Source: Aphanomyces cochlioides
Lineage: Eukaryota > Oomycota > Saprolegniomycetes > Saprolegniales > Verrucalvaceae
Assembly (NCBI GenBank): GCA_019828595.1
Contig: JAHQRK010000035.1
Coordinates: 62,001 to 126,000, forward strand
Reading direction: 5' to 3'
Length of the DNA stretch: 64,000 bases
Part shown: piece by piece, positions 33,673-46,406 of the stretch
Layout of the letters: every line of letters begins with the position of its first letter
How positions within the stretch are numbered: position 1 is the first letter of the stretch
Position numbers and translations under genes: made by a program
Notes under the pieces: generated by a model
Told to the model about the DNA's origin: nothing
Seen by the model: the letters and a program-made list of their open reading frames with translations, nothing else
Databases searched by the model: none

Positions 33673-34330
33673 CTTAGTGTAGTTGATAAATACCTTGAAT
33701 GACCTCGATTGATCAACTCATACGCAATGCCTTCTCTTCCTGCTTGCACGCTTGATCGTCAGCGATTTGCAAAATTACACAATGACTGCAGAACTAAATA
33801 TCGAATTGCAGGGGTTTCGTTGAGTTTCGCAAACCCCCAAATATGTGTACAGTAAACATATTTTATTACACATGGAGCATCGGTTCTTCCTCCAAAAAAG
33901 GCTTGAAAGGCATTAAGACACCACTGCATCTCACACCTGACAGCAATAGCAATACGAGGAATAGATAAAAGAGAACAGGCTCCACTGAGACCAATCAGCC
34001 ATAAAAATGTCGTGGAGTATATCTAATTTGTCCACATGTAGACTTTTCTTATCATCCTTCAATGCATTTTGACGGATGTTGCTTGGATTTCAGGATGGAC
34101 TGTTAGTCCTCCAGTGAAAATGATGGCAAGACAGTTAGGAAGAACATCATAACTCGAGTAGTGTGCTAACTACTGCCATGTTTCGATGTTGCAACCCCTT
34201 ACTCACAAATTCTACGCTTGGGGAACCTCAGAATCCTATGAAAGTTTTGACAGAAGGCATGATGAAAAGGTTCTGCAAATCATTTCAACGCTTACTTCTT
34301 CATTCAAACGCAATTTGGAGTTGCAAGCGA
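33673..34330. other. Spacer without recognisable gene
   Basis: Short frames only. A segment around 33940-34010 resembles 44770-44850 (GAGGAATAGAT and GAGACCAAT motifs), hinting at another dispersed repeat. Confidence 0.5.
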
Positions 34331-35434
34331 GGTTTTGACGCGTACTTTGCTCGCTCGACAGTGGCGTGCAAAACATTCCTCGTCGTTTGAATCAACAGGT
34401 GCTCCCACAGGGAAACAATGCCACGAGTGCTTGATTTGGAGCCAAAACTCGCCTTTGGACTACACTAAGGAATGAAATGCCTGCCTCGTTGATCCTTTCG
34501 ACTCCGTTGGGTTTAGCGTCGGCAGCACGGGGCACTCATGCCATAGCCACCAACCATTTGACCATCAATCATCACTCGACGATTGGTGCGGGGTACAATT
34601 TGGCCACCGCGTTGACCATGACCAATTTTACCAGCGACATCCCGCGATGGCGGGATGTATACGATGCGATTTTGACGACGGACTTTTGCTGAAGCGAGCC
34701 TTGACGCTGCTGTATCGTGAATCATTCGAACCGGTTTGCTTCGAGCAAAGGAATTTAAAGCGTCGAAGGCCTTTACAATAAAGACTAGCTTGCGCTTGAC
34801 CATTCGAGAGTGAATTATTGGAGCAACTTGGTCAGCGGCTCGAACCTGCGACTCTTGGTTTTGTCGGACAAAAATGCCACGGCTGCAGTCATCACAAGCG
34901 CGAGGAGGATGAAAAGACGCATCTCGTCCAAGTTTTCTTGTTGCAGGTAAATTGGACAGTGACAAATGGACAGAGCAACAATGTTCAACAAAGAGGCACG
35001 ATGGACATGGGTGCCACGATGGTCCTGGGTGCCAAGAACTTTCCAAGAACGCTCAATGTTTGCCAGGCATGAACTCAAAGGCGAAAACTCGTAGGATTGA
35101 TTCAAAACTCGACTATTATAATAGTTGTTGCGACCCGTCAAGTCGGCACAATGCTGCATAAGACCACACACACAAGCACGTCTTTGAGCGTGGACAGCTT
35201 CATTGAAAGGCTTCAAGTGCTTCTAATACTTTGTCATTTCATCTCTCTCTCTCTGTTGTGGGCAATCGAATGCGCTTTTCACGACGCTCAGAGCGACGAC
35301 GGAAGCTTAAATAACTCCCAAATCATTGAATTCAACGCGTGTCGCCCAGAACAGATGAGTGCACCCACAACCTACAAAGCACCGATGCAAGAGGATCATG
35401 ACCATAAACATTGACAGTACTGTATGTCACGGCG
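34331..35434. repeat. Duplicated 1.1-kb segment, copy 1
   Basis: Aligns along its length with 43541-44666 in the same orientation, with indels and scattered substitutions. It carries the secreted-protein gene on its minus strand. Confidence 0.85.
34513..34922 (-). pseudogene. Secreted-protein gene, frameshifted copy
   Basis: Paralogue of the gene at 43726-44130. It has the same predicted signal peptide MRLFILLALVMTAAVAF, but after it a longer T run (near 34870-34876) shifts the frame; the mature part (RQNQESQVRAADQVAPI onward) is open in another frame to 34513. The C-terminal part diverges from the intact copy (IVYIPPSRDVAGKIGHGQRG) but keeps the ending APCCRR. Either decay or a homopolymer assembly error. 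Confidence 0.6.
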
Positions 35435-36609
35435 GTATCGTTGCGCTCGGTTTGAAATCATATCAATCGAGCGCGATTTCAAGCGCTTTCAATCGCTCGA
35501 AAAAAATGACCCTGCGATTGATTTAGTACATCGATTTTGTATTAGAGTGGGATAGTATTTTCATTTTATTTTCAATTTGTTTGTGCAGTTTAAGAGTTTG
35601 CCATGTATATTCTCTACTTTCAAAGAAACGAATACGTTGTGGCTGAATTCTTCGCCATCGTTGTGCTTTCACGAGTGCGAGTCCAAAACAGTGAGCTTTT
35701 GAAGAGAACAACAAGATGCTGCATATTGAGAAATAACATGGCCAACAAAAGACAATTCATCTTCTCTACGAAGTACAACTAGATGAGAAATAACATAGCC
35801 AACGAAAGTCAATTCATCGTTTCTATAAAGATAAAGACTAATTCCATGTTTCCTTGCTCCACTTTGCCGCTTACCAGTGAGCGACCACATGATGAATTAA
35901 AATGCGAAAAGTCAATGTGATAGCAATACTTCACAGTCAGTGTGCATAATTTCATAAAACAGTGATGTTGATTGAACGACTGTGCAGAGAGCTCCATGCC
36001 CCCATGTAGACTATCATGCGATTTACAATTCAAAGGATCCTAAGAACGGAAAGACAAGCAGTTTTTCTTAGTCATCCGAGAAAATTACAGAATATTCATT
36101 CATGGAATTTCGAGCCAAATCATCAACTAATTGCTTTCTCATCGAAAATTGAAGGGCACGTCTTGAAATGTAGGTGTTTTGACCATCAAGAGGGCTAAAT
36201 TTCAACGCCTTCAATAAAGGGTTGTGAGATGAACTTGTATCTCAATAGTATTGAAGACGCAGGCATATATTTACATCGAATTGCATCAAATCGGCGCCTT
36301 AATACAAAAAAATACCAATTTGCTAGCATTCGACATTCAGTTGTACTTCGAGGTATCAAATCGACACTGCTTAACTGTAAATGTTATAATTGAGCTCTGT
36401 ACAATTGAAGTTTCCTACTTGTCCTCATTGAAAGATGCATTACTCTTTTCATTCGAGGCCAATTCCGTTGCTTGTAGTTCAAAGAGCAAGTCTTTAGATG
36501 TTCAACGTGCAACGAGGTGTGAATACAGGCGATTCGTCGGCCTAGACACTATCGCAGAACAATCGCTACACTTACATTGCTTTAGTTAGCATGAAGCAAC
36601 GCTAGAGAG
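35435..36609. other. Spacer without recognisable gene
   Basis: Short frames without domains. Near 35455-35500 there is a small inverted motif (ATCGAGCGCGATTT and AATCGCTCGA). Nothing else is supported. Confidence 0.5.
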
Positions 36610-37424
36610 CCCTGTGTTACTTTAGTGAATTCCCCACACACTCCCCCATGCGCCGTCTCCCCGTCGTAGACTGGGATACTTACCTACCCAGGCTACTTTT
36701 TGCCTATCGGACCGCACACCACGAAACTCTTGGCGACTCACCTTACTTCTGCCTCTTCGGTCGGGACCCAACCTTACCTCTCGACTTTGCCTTCCTTAAC
36801 TCCGATCCCGCTTGGAAGTCCGACGATCTTCCTCAATACAAGCGCCGACTCGCCTCATCATGGAAGGAAATGAGACGACTTGTCAAGAATCAGATGGTCT
36901 CGGGACAGAACAAAAGTGCAGCAACGAAATCTGATCAGAAACCGATCTCCTTTGACGATCAGTCCGCAGTCTGGGTCTACAAATACTTCTCGAAGTCGAC
37001 CAACCCCGACGACAAGCGGACTCCCAAGCTAGCGACTCACTGGCACGGCCCATACCGGATCGATCGCAAAATGGGACCCAACACGTACAAGATCGACATC
37101 CCGACTCACCCGGACAAGATCGTCACGGTCAACGTGGACCGTCTAAAGCCCTTCAAAGGTTACTACTCCAGACCTTTCAACGAGGAAGTCCCTGAGGATG
37201 AGTCTCCTCTCGACGACTTTACGATCGACTGTCTACCCAGATCTAGCTTCATAGATCGCGTCGATTACAGCGACAGGGACGTCGCTTACACCTCCGTCGA
37301 CTCGCCACTCCACAAGATCTGTGACAAACGTCGGCTGCCTAACACTCGCGAACCCGAATACCTCGTCGAGCATGTCGACGGCTACAAATACTGGACTCCG
37401 GCCTCCAAGTTATCAGACTACTGA
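36610..37424 (+). pseudogene. Ty3/gypsy integrase C-terminal part (element C, 5' truncated)
   Basis: The frame begins inside an integrase core (YLPRLLFAYRTAHHETLGDS, PYFCLFGRDPTLPLDFAF), continues through the typical GPYRIDRKMGPNTYKID region, and ends with a chromodomain-like segment (EPEYLVEHVDGYKYWTPASK). Reverse transcriptase, RNase H and the catalytic integrase residues are absent, so the copy is truncated at about 36630. Sequence unlike the integrase of element B, so a separate lineage. Confidence 0.8.
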
Positions 37425-37698
37425 TCTTACGTCGAGAACTTCGAGAATTCACTACGCATGGACAAGGGACTGCCTCCTCTACGACGATCCCCTCGGTTTT
37501 CCGCCTTAGACAACGAAACTCGACCAATGGACATCTATCATTAGAGTCCTTCACAAATCAGTACTCTACCAAGCGTCTACTACCATACGCTACCTTGGAC
37601 TCTGGCTCTGGATGCCTCTGCTACGAACAAAAACACAAACAGAAAGGAATCAAATTTATTCCGCCTTACGACTACAAGTCCGCGCCGACACTAAGTCG

Positions 37699-39307
37699 CT
37701 AAATCACTTGCGGATCTTCACCCGGACGAAACCCAGTCGGATCGGCCCCCGCCAACTCAACATTCGTCTCGCGATCCACGACTTGCAAACGATTGGGGCT
37801 GCCGATCCAACGCCCGACATAATTGGGATCTTGAGTCTGTTGCCGCTGCAAGAAGTCCGGCATCGGATGGATCCCTTCGGGGTAATTCACATACGGAAAT
37901 GGCTCGGTGCGGTTCTCAGCATGCCCTGCAATCACACCGTTCACCAAGTCGGTCACCCATGGACATCGGTCCGCCCTATAATCGTTCAACCAAATGATGA
38001 AAATCCAGCTCCAAAACTGCCCTTGAGGGCGACCGGCGGCAGTATCCATGGTCAATTGTCGCAAGGTGTCCACGGTTACGATTAGCGAGAATCGAGTGAA
38101 GTCTGGCCAACGCTTCTTCCCCTCGGATTCAAGGTAGCGGATCGCCTCCACCGAATCCACTCGCTCGACCAGACGAACGATCTCGAGCGAATGGAGACCG
38201 ATCTCCGACGGCCAGTAAGGGTGCACGTTGTAAAGGAGGAAGTGGAAGACTGAATCCCCCTCGATCGCGTGCAAGGCGTTGACCAAACGGATGAAAGCCC
38301 GCTTGGCCCCTTCGAGTCCGCTCTTGCAAACATTCGCAGACATGTCGACCTACATCATGTTGTCAGCGATCCTCCGAGGCAAGAGACTTACATTCCAACC
38401 CGCGCTATTGTAGGCTCCGGTCCCCAACCAGAAAAATCGCTCCCAGATCTTTCGTCCATGGTCGACCCACCACTGACGCAGCAACTGATTCCACTCTTGC
38501 TGAGAGGGATTCAACCCCGGCAAAAACGACTGAAAGCTGTCGACCCAACAATCCCATGGTTTCGATCTCGGACTTCGATATACTTCAACCGAAAACCACC
38601 ATCGAGGTTTGGAAAGTGTCGAAGTGCAGCGACTCCCTCCGCATCGACGGTTATCACGCTCGCGGGAGGGAGATCCTTCTTGGGCTTCTTGGGATCGGGC
38701 TCCCCCGTTGCCTCATGCTCGACCTCATCTACGACGAAAATCAGGATCAACTGTATTATTGCTGCTTACCCTCGGATCCAGCCAAGTCAAGTACGGCGGG
38801 CTGCCCGTGAGCCGCGGATCCCTCGGAGGATGACGTTTTGGGGATGCTCAACGGTGGAAGTCCGTCGCCTTTTTCAAGACAAAAAATGGTCGCCTGAGCG
38901 CGCAAAAACTCGATCCACGCGTCCTGCACCTTAATCTTGCCCGCAATGTAATCCAAGAACTCGGACACCGAATCCGCCTCTGGCGTGGCACGAGCTGCGG
39001 ACTCAGCCTTCAATTGATCCTGGATCAACTTCTGCTCCTCCGCCAAATCGGTTGATTTGGACAGGCACTCGGTCAACAATTGGCGTATTTGTTCAGCCGT
39101 CGCGATCGACGACCGAACCACCTTCAAAGTCTCCTTCACCGATTCCTGTGGGCCAGACTTCCCCGCGGCCGCATTCTTACTCATCATGCTTTGCTTCCGC
39201 TTCACCTTGAGGAATGAATCGCTTGGACCAAACTTCTCTCCAGGATCAGACATGTCCAGACTACCAGACGATCTATCCAATCTGGTCAATCCATTCGGGT
39301 GATTCAC
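37699..39307 (-). CDS. Opposing gene next to element C, with short introns
   Basis: Reads toward the integrase end on the other strand. Exon 1 runs 39307 to about 38769 (helical, Lys/Glu-rich, e.g. TECLSKSTDLAEEQKLIQDQ). A 41-bp intron follows (GTAAGC to CGTAG, about 38728-38768). Exon 2 contains DPKKPKKDLPPASVITVDAE and, after a one-base shift near 38555, NPSQQEWNQLLRQWW and ERFFWLGTGAYNSAGWN. A 42-bp intron follows (about 38350-38391), and exon 3 (VDMSANVCKSGLEGAKRAF) ends at 37699. No known domain is recognised. The place, between integrase and the expected 3' LTR, suggests an antisense accessory gene of element C; a host gene is possible. Confidence 0.5.
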
Positions 39308-39467
39308 GATTCTATTGGATCCCTACCGACTACCCTATCTACCGACTCACTTCAAGCGCGTCAAGTCGCTTGACTTGATTGATGGCCATCCACCCGTTGA
39401 TGGATCGAGTCTTCCAACCGTCCCAACTTGCGTTCGACATGAGGGTCGAAACTTGCCAGGGGGCTTA

Positions 39468-39890
39468 TGACGGTTGAGCATCGATCGTTGCTTGTCCAAG
39501 TGATCCCTTTCAAACCACTAAGATTCTAGTTCGATTCGACCTAAGCGTCCTCGAACTCACGATCCTTCTATATTAGATGTTTAGATTCTTAGATAGCTAT
39601 GTATCTCACTTCTCATTCTGCTCGACTACTCCTAACTCGGTTAATCTACACTACCGTAGTTAGTCTCCTTCCCCTTCCGATCCTGGTGCAGAGTCCTTGG
39701 CTAAAGTCGAGGATATTCGGTTCCTGTGAAGTCCAAACGTCTGGACCTTCGATTCTTTTTGTGCGTCATCGCTATCCCCGCGACCGTCACAGAATGAGTT
39801 TGCCTCTCAATGAGAAGATTATAGTGTTTGTCATTTCTGTTACTTCAATGCAATAAAGAAACAATTTCCGAGACATTCAAATCATCGAAA
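39468..39890 (+). repeat. Candidate 3' LTR of element C
   Basis: A purine-rich CCAGGGGGCTTA just upstream and a TGACGGTTGAGC start are compatible with a polypurine tract and LTR, and AATAAAG at about 39853 fits a poly(A) signal. With no second copy in the window the limits are guesses. Confidence 0.25.
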
Positions 39891-40580
39891 TATACTGACG
39901 TCGCCAGAGCCACGCAGATGTTATCCGATCTCGCAATTGATTATAGGTTGTCCTTCATTCCAGATCTGTAGAGCATAGATTTATATTGGATTTTGATCAA
40001 AAAGATGAGTTTTCTTCCATAAAATTATCCATGTCAACAGTTGACAAAGTTCCCACGAGGAAATCAAGATGGTTCCCAGGACAATGTTCAGGAAGTTAAT
40101 TATGGGAACGTCTTGATCAGTGCATAATTAGATCGTTGGGTTTGATACGTTGTGGTCAAGGCGATAGTGACGGCGCTAAAATAGAGCTTCATCTGCTTCG
40201 TTTTCGATCTGTAATGACTCGATCAACAGGACTCAATCGCCAATATTCGAAAGCAAAGTCCACAAAGGTTCAAGCTCGGGTGTTGAATTTTCTGGTTTTT
40301 CAGGTCGATCATCCTCTTTCTGAAAATCTCGGTACGAAACTCTCCTTCGCAGCAATCATTTAGAGGGGTTTGGTTGCATAGAATTTCCAAAAGACTCTAC
40401 TCAAAAGACCACACGTCGGATTTCGCAGTCACCCTGCGGGCTATGAAATGCCTCTCAGGACTCATCCAAATCAATGTCCATGCCGGCTTGATTTTCGTTC
40501 TTTTAGACTCGCCACCGACCGATTCTTGTGCGCAATTCTAAACCAATATCCGCCGCTACATTCGTAACAACCCCGAAACA

Positions 40581-40670
40581 CCCGTTCCTCTGGTGTATCA
40601 ATTTGCGTGCGGTTTGGTCTCTATCCACAAAGCTTATATTATTCCTCGAGATTTGAAAAGTGGCAATGTT
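40581..40670 (+). pseudogene. Protein-kinase domain fragment
   Basis: Translation gives VYQFACGLVSIHKAYIIPRD followed by LKSGNV, matching the helix and catalytic loop of TKL kinases (usual form HRDLKSxNV; here the His is Pro). Nothing kinase-like is readable on either side, so this is a short relic. Confidence 0.55.
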
Positions 40671-41466
40671 TCGGTTACCTATCAAAATATTAAGGTGCTC
40701 CAGAGCTCGAAAAATAAAATTTGAAGTTTTATTTGTTCTTCGGCGTCATTCAGGGCAATATCCAAGTTTGACAATGTAAAAATGCTCTCAAGTCGTGCTT
40801 TTGGATTCTTGGGAGTGCGTGACTTTGGCATAAAGAACAGACTAAAAATGCTATTCTCTTTTTAATACAGCACAATTTGGAAACATATTTTGACGTTATT
40901 TGCACAAATTCACTCTAGAGTCATCCAAAGAGATGCGAAATATCTAAAAAGCTGGTTATAATCTCACGCATTTAGCAACTTAGGTTGCCATTGTTGGCTT
41001 CACAAATGCTCGACATACTTAGCTGGCCATTTTTGGGATATTTTGCTTCACAAAAGTGATGGACAGAATTAAGAAATTTCCAGTAAATAACCCTTGGGCA
41101 GCAATATTTGGTAAAACAACGATGCCAACGGGAATTCGCGCTTCGGACAGTACTCAGGGACTAATACAGCTGTACCAACGGTACATTTTAAATCCACAAT
41201 TTCGAAATGCCTTCTCTTTGTAGCGTCGCCTCTGATTTTCACATGTCCAGGAAATCAAGATTGAAGTTGTCATCGTCGTCCTTTCTTCACTGTAGCTTGA
41301 TGAGTCACCACCAGGTACTTTCACAATTTTTTTCTTTAATGACAGTAAACCAGAGATTTTTTGTCCTTCTATCTTGGACCGCGTGGGGGGTGCAAATCGT
41401 ACAGATCAAACAATGATTTCAACGCTCAATCTTGGATTTGTTCAAAGTGTCTCGAGTAAGTATACA

Positions 41467-41550
41467 TAATCCAGCAGCGCATTGACAATATTCAACCATC
41501 CATGTAATGCTGCCTTATGGACTGTTGTCATGTTGATCTGTTCCATAATT
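41467..41550 (-). pseudogene. Ankyrin-repeat fragment
   Basis: Minus-strand translation TVHKAALHGWLNIVNALLDY is a good single ankyrin repeat. No neighbouring repeats are open. A relic of the same ankyrin/kinase family as at 15317-19530. Confidence 0.55.
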
Positions 41551-41750
41551 GTGAGAACACGGTTCGGTCATGGCCTCTTGAATGTGCTCATTCCACGGAA
41601 GGATATGCTCCAGCCACATCTGGAGTATTTCAAACATTCAATGAAGTGTCCAATATTGACCCTGTAACATCCAATTTCCATCCACTTGATAGTCCAGGAA
41701 GTGTACAAAGCCTGTTCAGTTCAAGCCACAGTGATTTCTGAAGCCAATTC

Positions 41751-43540
41751 ACAAAAACTTTGGGGATTTTCAAGTCTATCAGTTAGCAAGTCTCAATAAG
41801 ACTTCAACTAGCGCAGAAGACAGGTGATAGTTAGGCGTATCTCGTGGCCTTTGGTCTGTCAAAGTCAGGTTGATGACTGCATCACTCACCCAGCGATGAT
41901 GCAATTTGAAAGTGCACATATTCGGTTAATTATCCGTATACCGTATAGTCTGGAATACTTGTAAAATCTATGTTATTTACACTCTAAATTGTGACCGGGG
42001 TGAAAAATGTATCTATTTTTCTAAATCTATTTGAAATCGATAGCCAATCAGAATCGAGTATTTGCCTTCTTGACAAAACACACGCAAAACACACATTCAA
42101 AACTTTACTTTATTGAATGTACTTTCATTTTACACTTGAACTCACTATACCAGAATAGTATTTGAGAATATTTCAATTTTTAGTCAAAAATACAAATTTC
42201 AGTGAAAAAGACAATATATCTTGTCAATTCCGGCCAAATTTGCGGGTTTCGTTTGATTTGACACTTTGTGAGAAATCGCTCAAGAATCGACAATTTAACC
42301 TTTTTGGCCAAATTTACGATAAACAAGATCTACTTGCACCCTAGAACACTCGAATGGAACGTTGCAACGCGCCAATATACGCCTGTGAACGTTTACCACT
42401 GCTTGTATGTTTACTTCATGGCAATCAAATGCTTGGCGATGTCCGCTCGCTTCGTACGCTAGAGGAGAGCTGTGCGCGGTAGACCAGCCTGGTGACGCTC
42501 TGGTGGGGATGCTAACGGACCTAAGAGATGATTTCAAAAGCTGTTGGATGCAATTCTTGCCATGTACCAAGCGTTGATTTGGTCGATGTATCAATACCAT
42601 TTCCAAAGGACATTTGCCCCAAAATTGAGACAAGTCTGATTGGCTGAAACAACCTCGAAAACCTCTTAATATTAATTATTGTATGTTTTCACAGTTCTGC
42701 GTGATTCCTTGATCGATTTGACTTGATCGATTCAATCAATCGATCTTGGAAATTTTGAGTAAAACGCGCAATATTGCGTAAGATAATATTCAAAATGGTA
42801 TTAATTTGTGAAGGATATTCGTGATGTCACTGCTCTGGAGTGTGTCATGGAAGTTTACACGCTTCTTTTCCATCGTCTTTCTCTCAACTCGAACGGTTTT
42901 CATCATGTGCAAGATCGAAGGCCTTGAGGTACTTTGGACTAGATTACCTGTTTGTCACATAGCACACTTTAGAGATTGAATATTTTATCGTTAGCAAGGA
43001 AATCATGTCTATCAAGACAACCGAACGCTGTGCGAAGGTTTCATGGTCGAGACTGCTGGCATACTAAACTCCACCAATAATTCCAGCATTAGCAGCCTAC
43101 CTTGAGGTCCGAACTAAATCCTCCATCAAACAAGGAAGCTGTGGCAATGGTTTCTCCACGAGTACGACACAAGAAAGCACTGATGTACTATCGGAATCTA
43201 CAACTGCCGCGTGAACTACCCATCTTGCTGGACGGCGCTTCGACTGGTTGAAATGTTGGTGGAAGATATCAATCAATACTACTATTAATAGTACGTATTA
43301 CACTGTATCGAACACTCAAGGGTGTGTCACGAACGACGAACGTGACTATTCCGGAGTATTTTGTTTCTCATCGAGACCAGCAACTTCAGGGACAACCATA
43401 TATGAGAGACCATCTTCCCTTCTAACATTCTAATGCATCAAGAACTTGCTTCATTACTGTGGCTGTACAAACAGGACCAAGGATGAAATAAATGCTCTAC
43501 CAAGCTGGTTCACACAATCGAATCGCAGCAAGAGTGTCCA
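41751..43540. other. Spacer without recognisable gene
   Basis: AT-rich, short frames only. No domain, TIR or long repeat is seen. Confidence 0.5.
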
Positions 43541-44666
43541 GGTTTTGACGTGTAATTTGCTCGCTCGACAGAGGCGTTCAAAACATTCCTCGTCGTTTGA
43601 ATCAACAGGTGCTCCCACAATAGAAACAATGCCACGAGTGCTTGATTTGGAGCCAAAAGTCGACTTTGGATTACACTAAGGAATGAAATGCACGCCTCGT
43701 TGATCCTTTCGACTGCTGCTTGAGTTTAGCGTCGGCAGCACGGGCCACTCAAGCTGTAGCCACCAAGCATTTGACAATCAACCATCACTCCACGATTGGT
43801 GCGGGGTTGACCTTGGCCACGTCCACCAGTGATAGGACTGGGTTTAGCCGCGATGGCGGGACGTTTTTGATGCGATTTTGACGACGGACTTTTGCTGAAG
43901 CGAGCCTTGATGCTGCTGATCGTATTGTGAATCATTCGAACCGGTTTGCTTCCAGCAAAGGAATTTAAAGCGTCGAAGGCCTTTACAATAAAGACTAGCT
44001 TGCGCTTGACCATGCGAGAGTGAATTATTGGAGCAACTTGGTCAGCGGCTCGAACCTGCGACTCTTGGTTTTGTCGAACAAATGCCACGGCTGCAGTCAT
44101 CACAAGCGCGAGGAGGATGAAAAGACGCATCTCGTCCAAGTTTTCTTGTTGCAGGTAAATTGGATAATGCCAAATGCTCGGAATAACAACGTTCAACAAA
44201 GACGAACGATGGATATGGGTGCCTAGATGATCATGGGTGCCAAGAACTTTCCAAGAACGCGGGGGCCAATGTTTGCCAGGCATTACTCAAAACTCGACTA
44301 CTAGTATTAAAATAGTTGTTGCGACCCGTCAAGTCGGCACTAAAGGCTGCACAATACTGCATAGGACCCCATACAAGGACTCGCACGTCTTTGAGCGTGG
44401 TCAGCTTCATTGAAAGGCTTCAAGTGCTTCTAATACTTTGTCATTTCATCTCTCTCTCTGTTGTGGGCAATCGAATGCGCTTTTCACGACGCTCAGAGCG
44501 GCATTGGAAGCTAAAATTCCAGCATCATTGAATTCAACTTGTCGCCCAGAACAGATGAGTGCACCCACAACCTAGAAAGTACCGATGCACGTGTAACTTG
44601 CATCGTTTTAGCGGAATAGTCTCCTTCATGACCATAAACATTGGCAGTACTGTATGTCATGGCGGA
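43541..44666. repeat. Duplicated 1.1-kb segment, copy 2
   Basis: Partner of 34331-35434. It begins GGTTTTGACG and ends near TGTATGTCATGGCGG. Confidence 0.85.
43726..44130 (-). CDS. Small secreted protein (134 aa), intact copy
   Basis: The start is set at the Met that opens MRLFILLALVMTAAVAF, a clear signal peptide (hydrophobic core, small residues at the cleavage region). The upstream frame is open but unlikely to be translated. The mature part is about 115 residues, basic, with a hydrophobic patch (KRKLVFIVKAFDALNSF), a Ser/Lys-rich middle (KARFSKSPSSKSHQKRP), a Gly/Arg stretch, and ends GPCCRR. No RxLR or LxLFLAK motif or known fold is recognised. Export to the host-pathogen interface or extracellular space is inferred from the signal only. 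A broken paralogue lies at 34513-34922. Confidence 0.6.
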   Translation of the reverse strand: MRLFILLALVMTAAVAFVRQNQESQVRAADQVAPIIHSRMVKRKLVFIVKAFDALNSFAGSKPVRMIHNTISSIKARFSKSPSSKSHQKRPAIAAKPSPITGGRGQGQPRTNRGVMVDCQMLGGYSLSGPCCRR

Positions 44667-44934
44667 CACCGATTACGCTCTCCTACCGAGAGGTGGGAGC
44701 TCCTTGTTTAGCTCAAATCTCCAACCTCTTTCTTTAATTTGGGACCGAGGTATTGACGCTCCCGTCTGGCAGCAATAACACGAGGAATAGATCGAAGAAT
44801 GCACGCTCTACGGAGACCAATTAGCCACACAATGTCAACGAGTTTATCTAAAATTTAACCTGGTATGTCGACTTTCTATTTTGGGGGGATCTTTCTTCGA
44901 AATAGGATTGAAGACAATATGTTAATCTTCTGAC

Positions 44935-45230
44935 ACATGGCAGGTCATATTTTTGGTCACATTTTACGGAAATGAGGATATCTCGAGGAATAATTAGCGC
45001 GCCATACTTTGCCATTTTCTAGCAGGTCTCATCAAGTAAGGAAGGTGCCGCTTTACCTGATGAGAGAAAATATAAAGAAATCGCTTTTTTGTTCCCATTG
45101 AGAGCTCGCTCCTCCGAGTCATCTGCCTGCATTGAACATTTTTCACCGACTTCCGCTTCGCTTCCTGGCGGATGTCTGACCTCGTCCGCGTAGCTTGAAT
45201 GGAAAAAAACCTACGGTCTGCCTGGAAACA
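44935..45230. repeat. Second copy of the 18342 TIR element, degraded
   Basis: Starts GGCAGGTCATATTTTTGGTC and shares long blocks with 18342-18700, such as GATGAGAGAAAATATAAAGA and CTCCTCCGAGTCAT. The right end cannot be recognised. Confidence 0.7.
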
Positions 45231-45381
45231 CTCGTGAACACATTCAAAGATCTGTTAGGCCACACAACGCGAGTCGAAAAGGCAACTAGTGGGCTCAAAT
45301 TCATCATGACTGACAGGCATTTAAGGCTTTTAGACTGATTGCTCCGTTGCAGCACTTCCTACTGTAATTGCAGTACTGAGG

Positions 45382-45468
45382 GTGTGTTCGCTGAACAAAA
45401 AACTCCGGGGTTTTGCCAGTTTTGTGTTATTTTCTGAGCTGGTTCTTGTTATGTTTCGGCGAACACAC
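45382..45468. repeat. 87-bp hairpin element
   Basis: The ends GTGTGTTCGCTGAA and TTCGGCGAACACAC are near-perfect inverted repeats of about 14 bp with further pairing inside. A tiny MITE or a structured regulatory element. The surrounding 45230-46130 shows no gene. Confidence 0.6.
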
Positions 45469-46406
45469 GATGCTCCGTCGAATGAGTTGTTCCCTGAATC
45501 AATTTCCACGGAATAAACCCACAAAAATAACCATCTCTAGAGGTGTGGATTCGTGGACTTGCCTTGTGAATCATACAGTGTATTTGGCAGTCATGGCCGA
45601 CGGCGATATTGCTGCATTTACCACCACTGGCGACGTCATGTGCTCGTCTGGCCGATTCCATCTAGTTCTTTGAGCAGGTGCTACGCATCATGGCTGTCTC
45701 GAAGGCAATTGCCGGGGGGGTGAGGAGGAAAAATAGACTCTCAATATCTAATCTCTTTTATTTGATGAAGAATATCTTGTCTTATAGGCTTGGACCTGAT
45801 CATCTAACTTTGACAAACATGCTTTCTTTGAGTGCTTATTGGGTTCTTCAGCTTGGCCAACACTACAAAGCTAGCAATATTTAGGATGCCTCCAGCGTGT
45901 TCTACTTTCATTTCAGATCGAAATCATCAGTTTGTTTATTTGGTTACTCAGCGTTGTCTAGAGAGGTCTGTCTGCTCGCTGCTTACTCTGCGACTCCTCA
46001 GCAGAGATTAAAATTCACATGCCCTTATTCCACCTCACAGGCAGGACTTAGTGATCGCACAATGGTCAGCAAGAATTCTTTAGTGATTTAAAATACCAAC
46101 TGTAGAAAATTATCTGCGTGATGAAAAAATAGAGTTACTTCCATAAACAGCACATATTCCGGATAATATCCCTTAAGCACTCTCCTTCGGTGGTTCACAT
46201 ACGGATAAAAGTGTTTTATCCGAAGTGAGGACTGACTTCTTTTCCGTTCACATCCACTTCCACACAACCAAGACCATGAACTCAACGCTTATTGCGGCTC
46301 AAGTTGCCACTGCAGTCTCGCGCTTTGTGTTGTCTGTGCAAGTCATACTTTCTCAAGACGTGAAAAGTACAACATTCTCACCCTACCCAGCTTTGACTTT
46401 GATTCC

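Noticed and set aside
43726..44283. Start of the secreted protein at the first Met of the long frame (44283)
   Set aside because: The 51 residues before MRLFILL are not signal-like and lie in sequence that is also duplicated upstream non-coding DNA; the internal Met gives a clean signal peptide.
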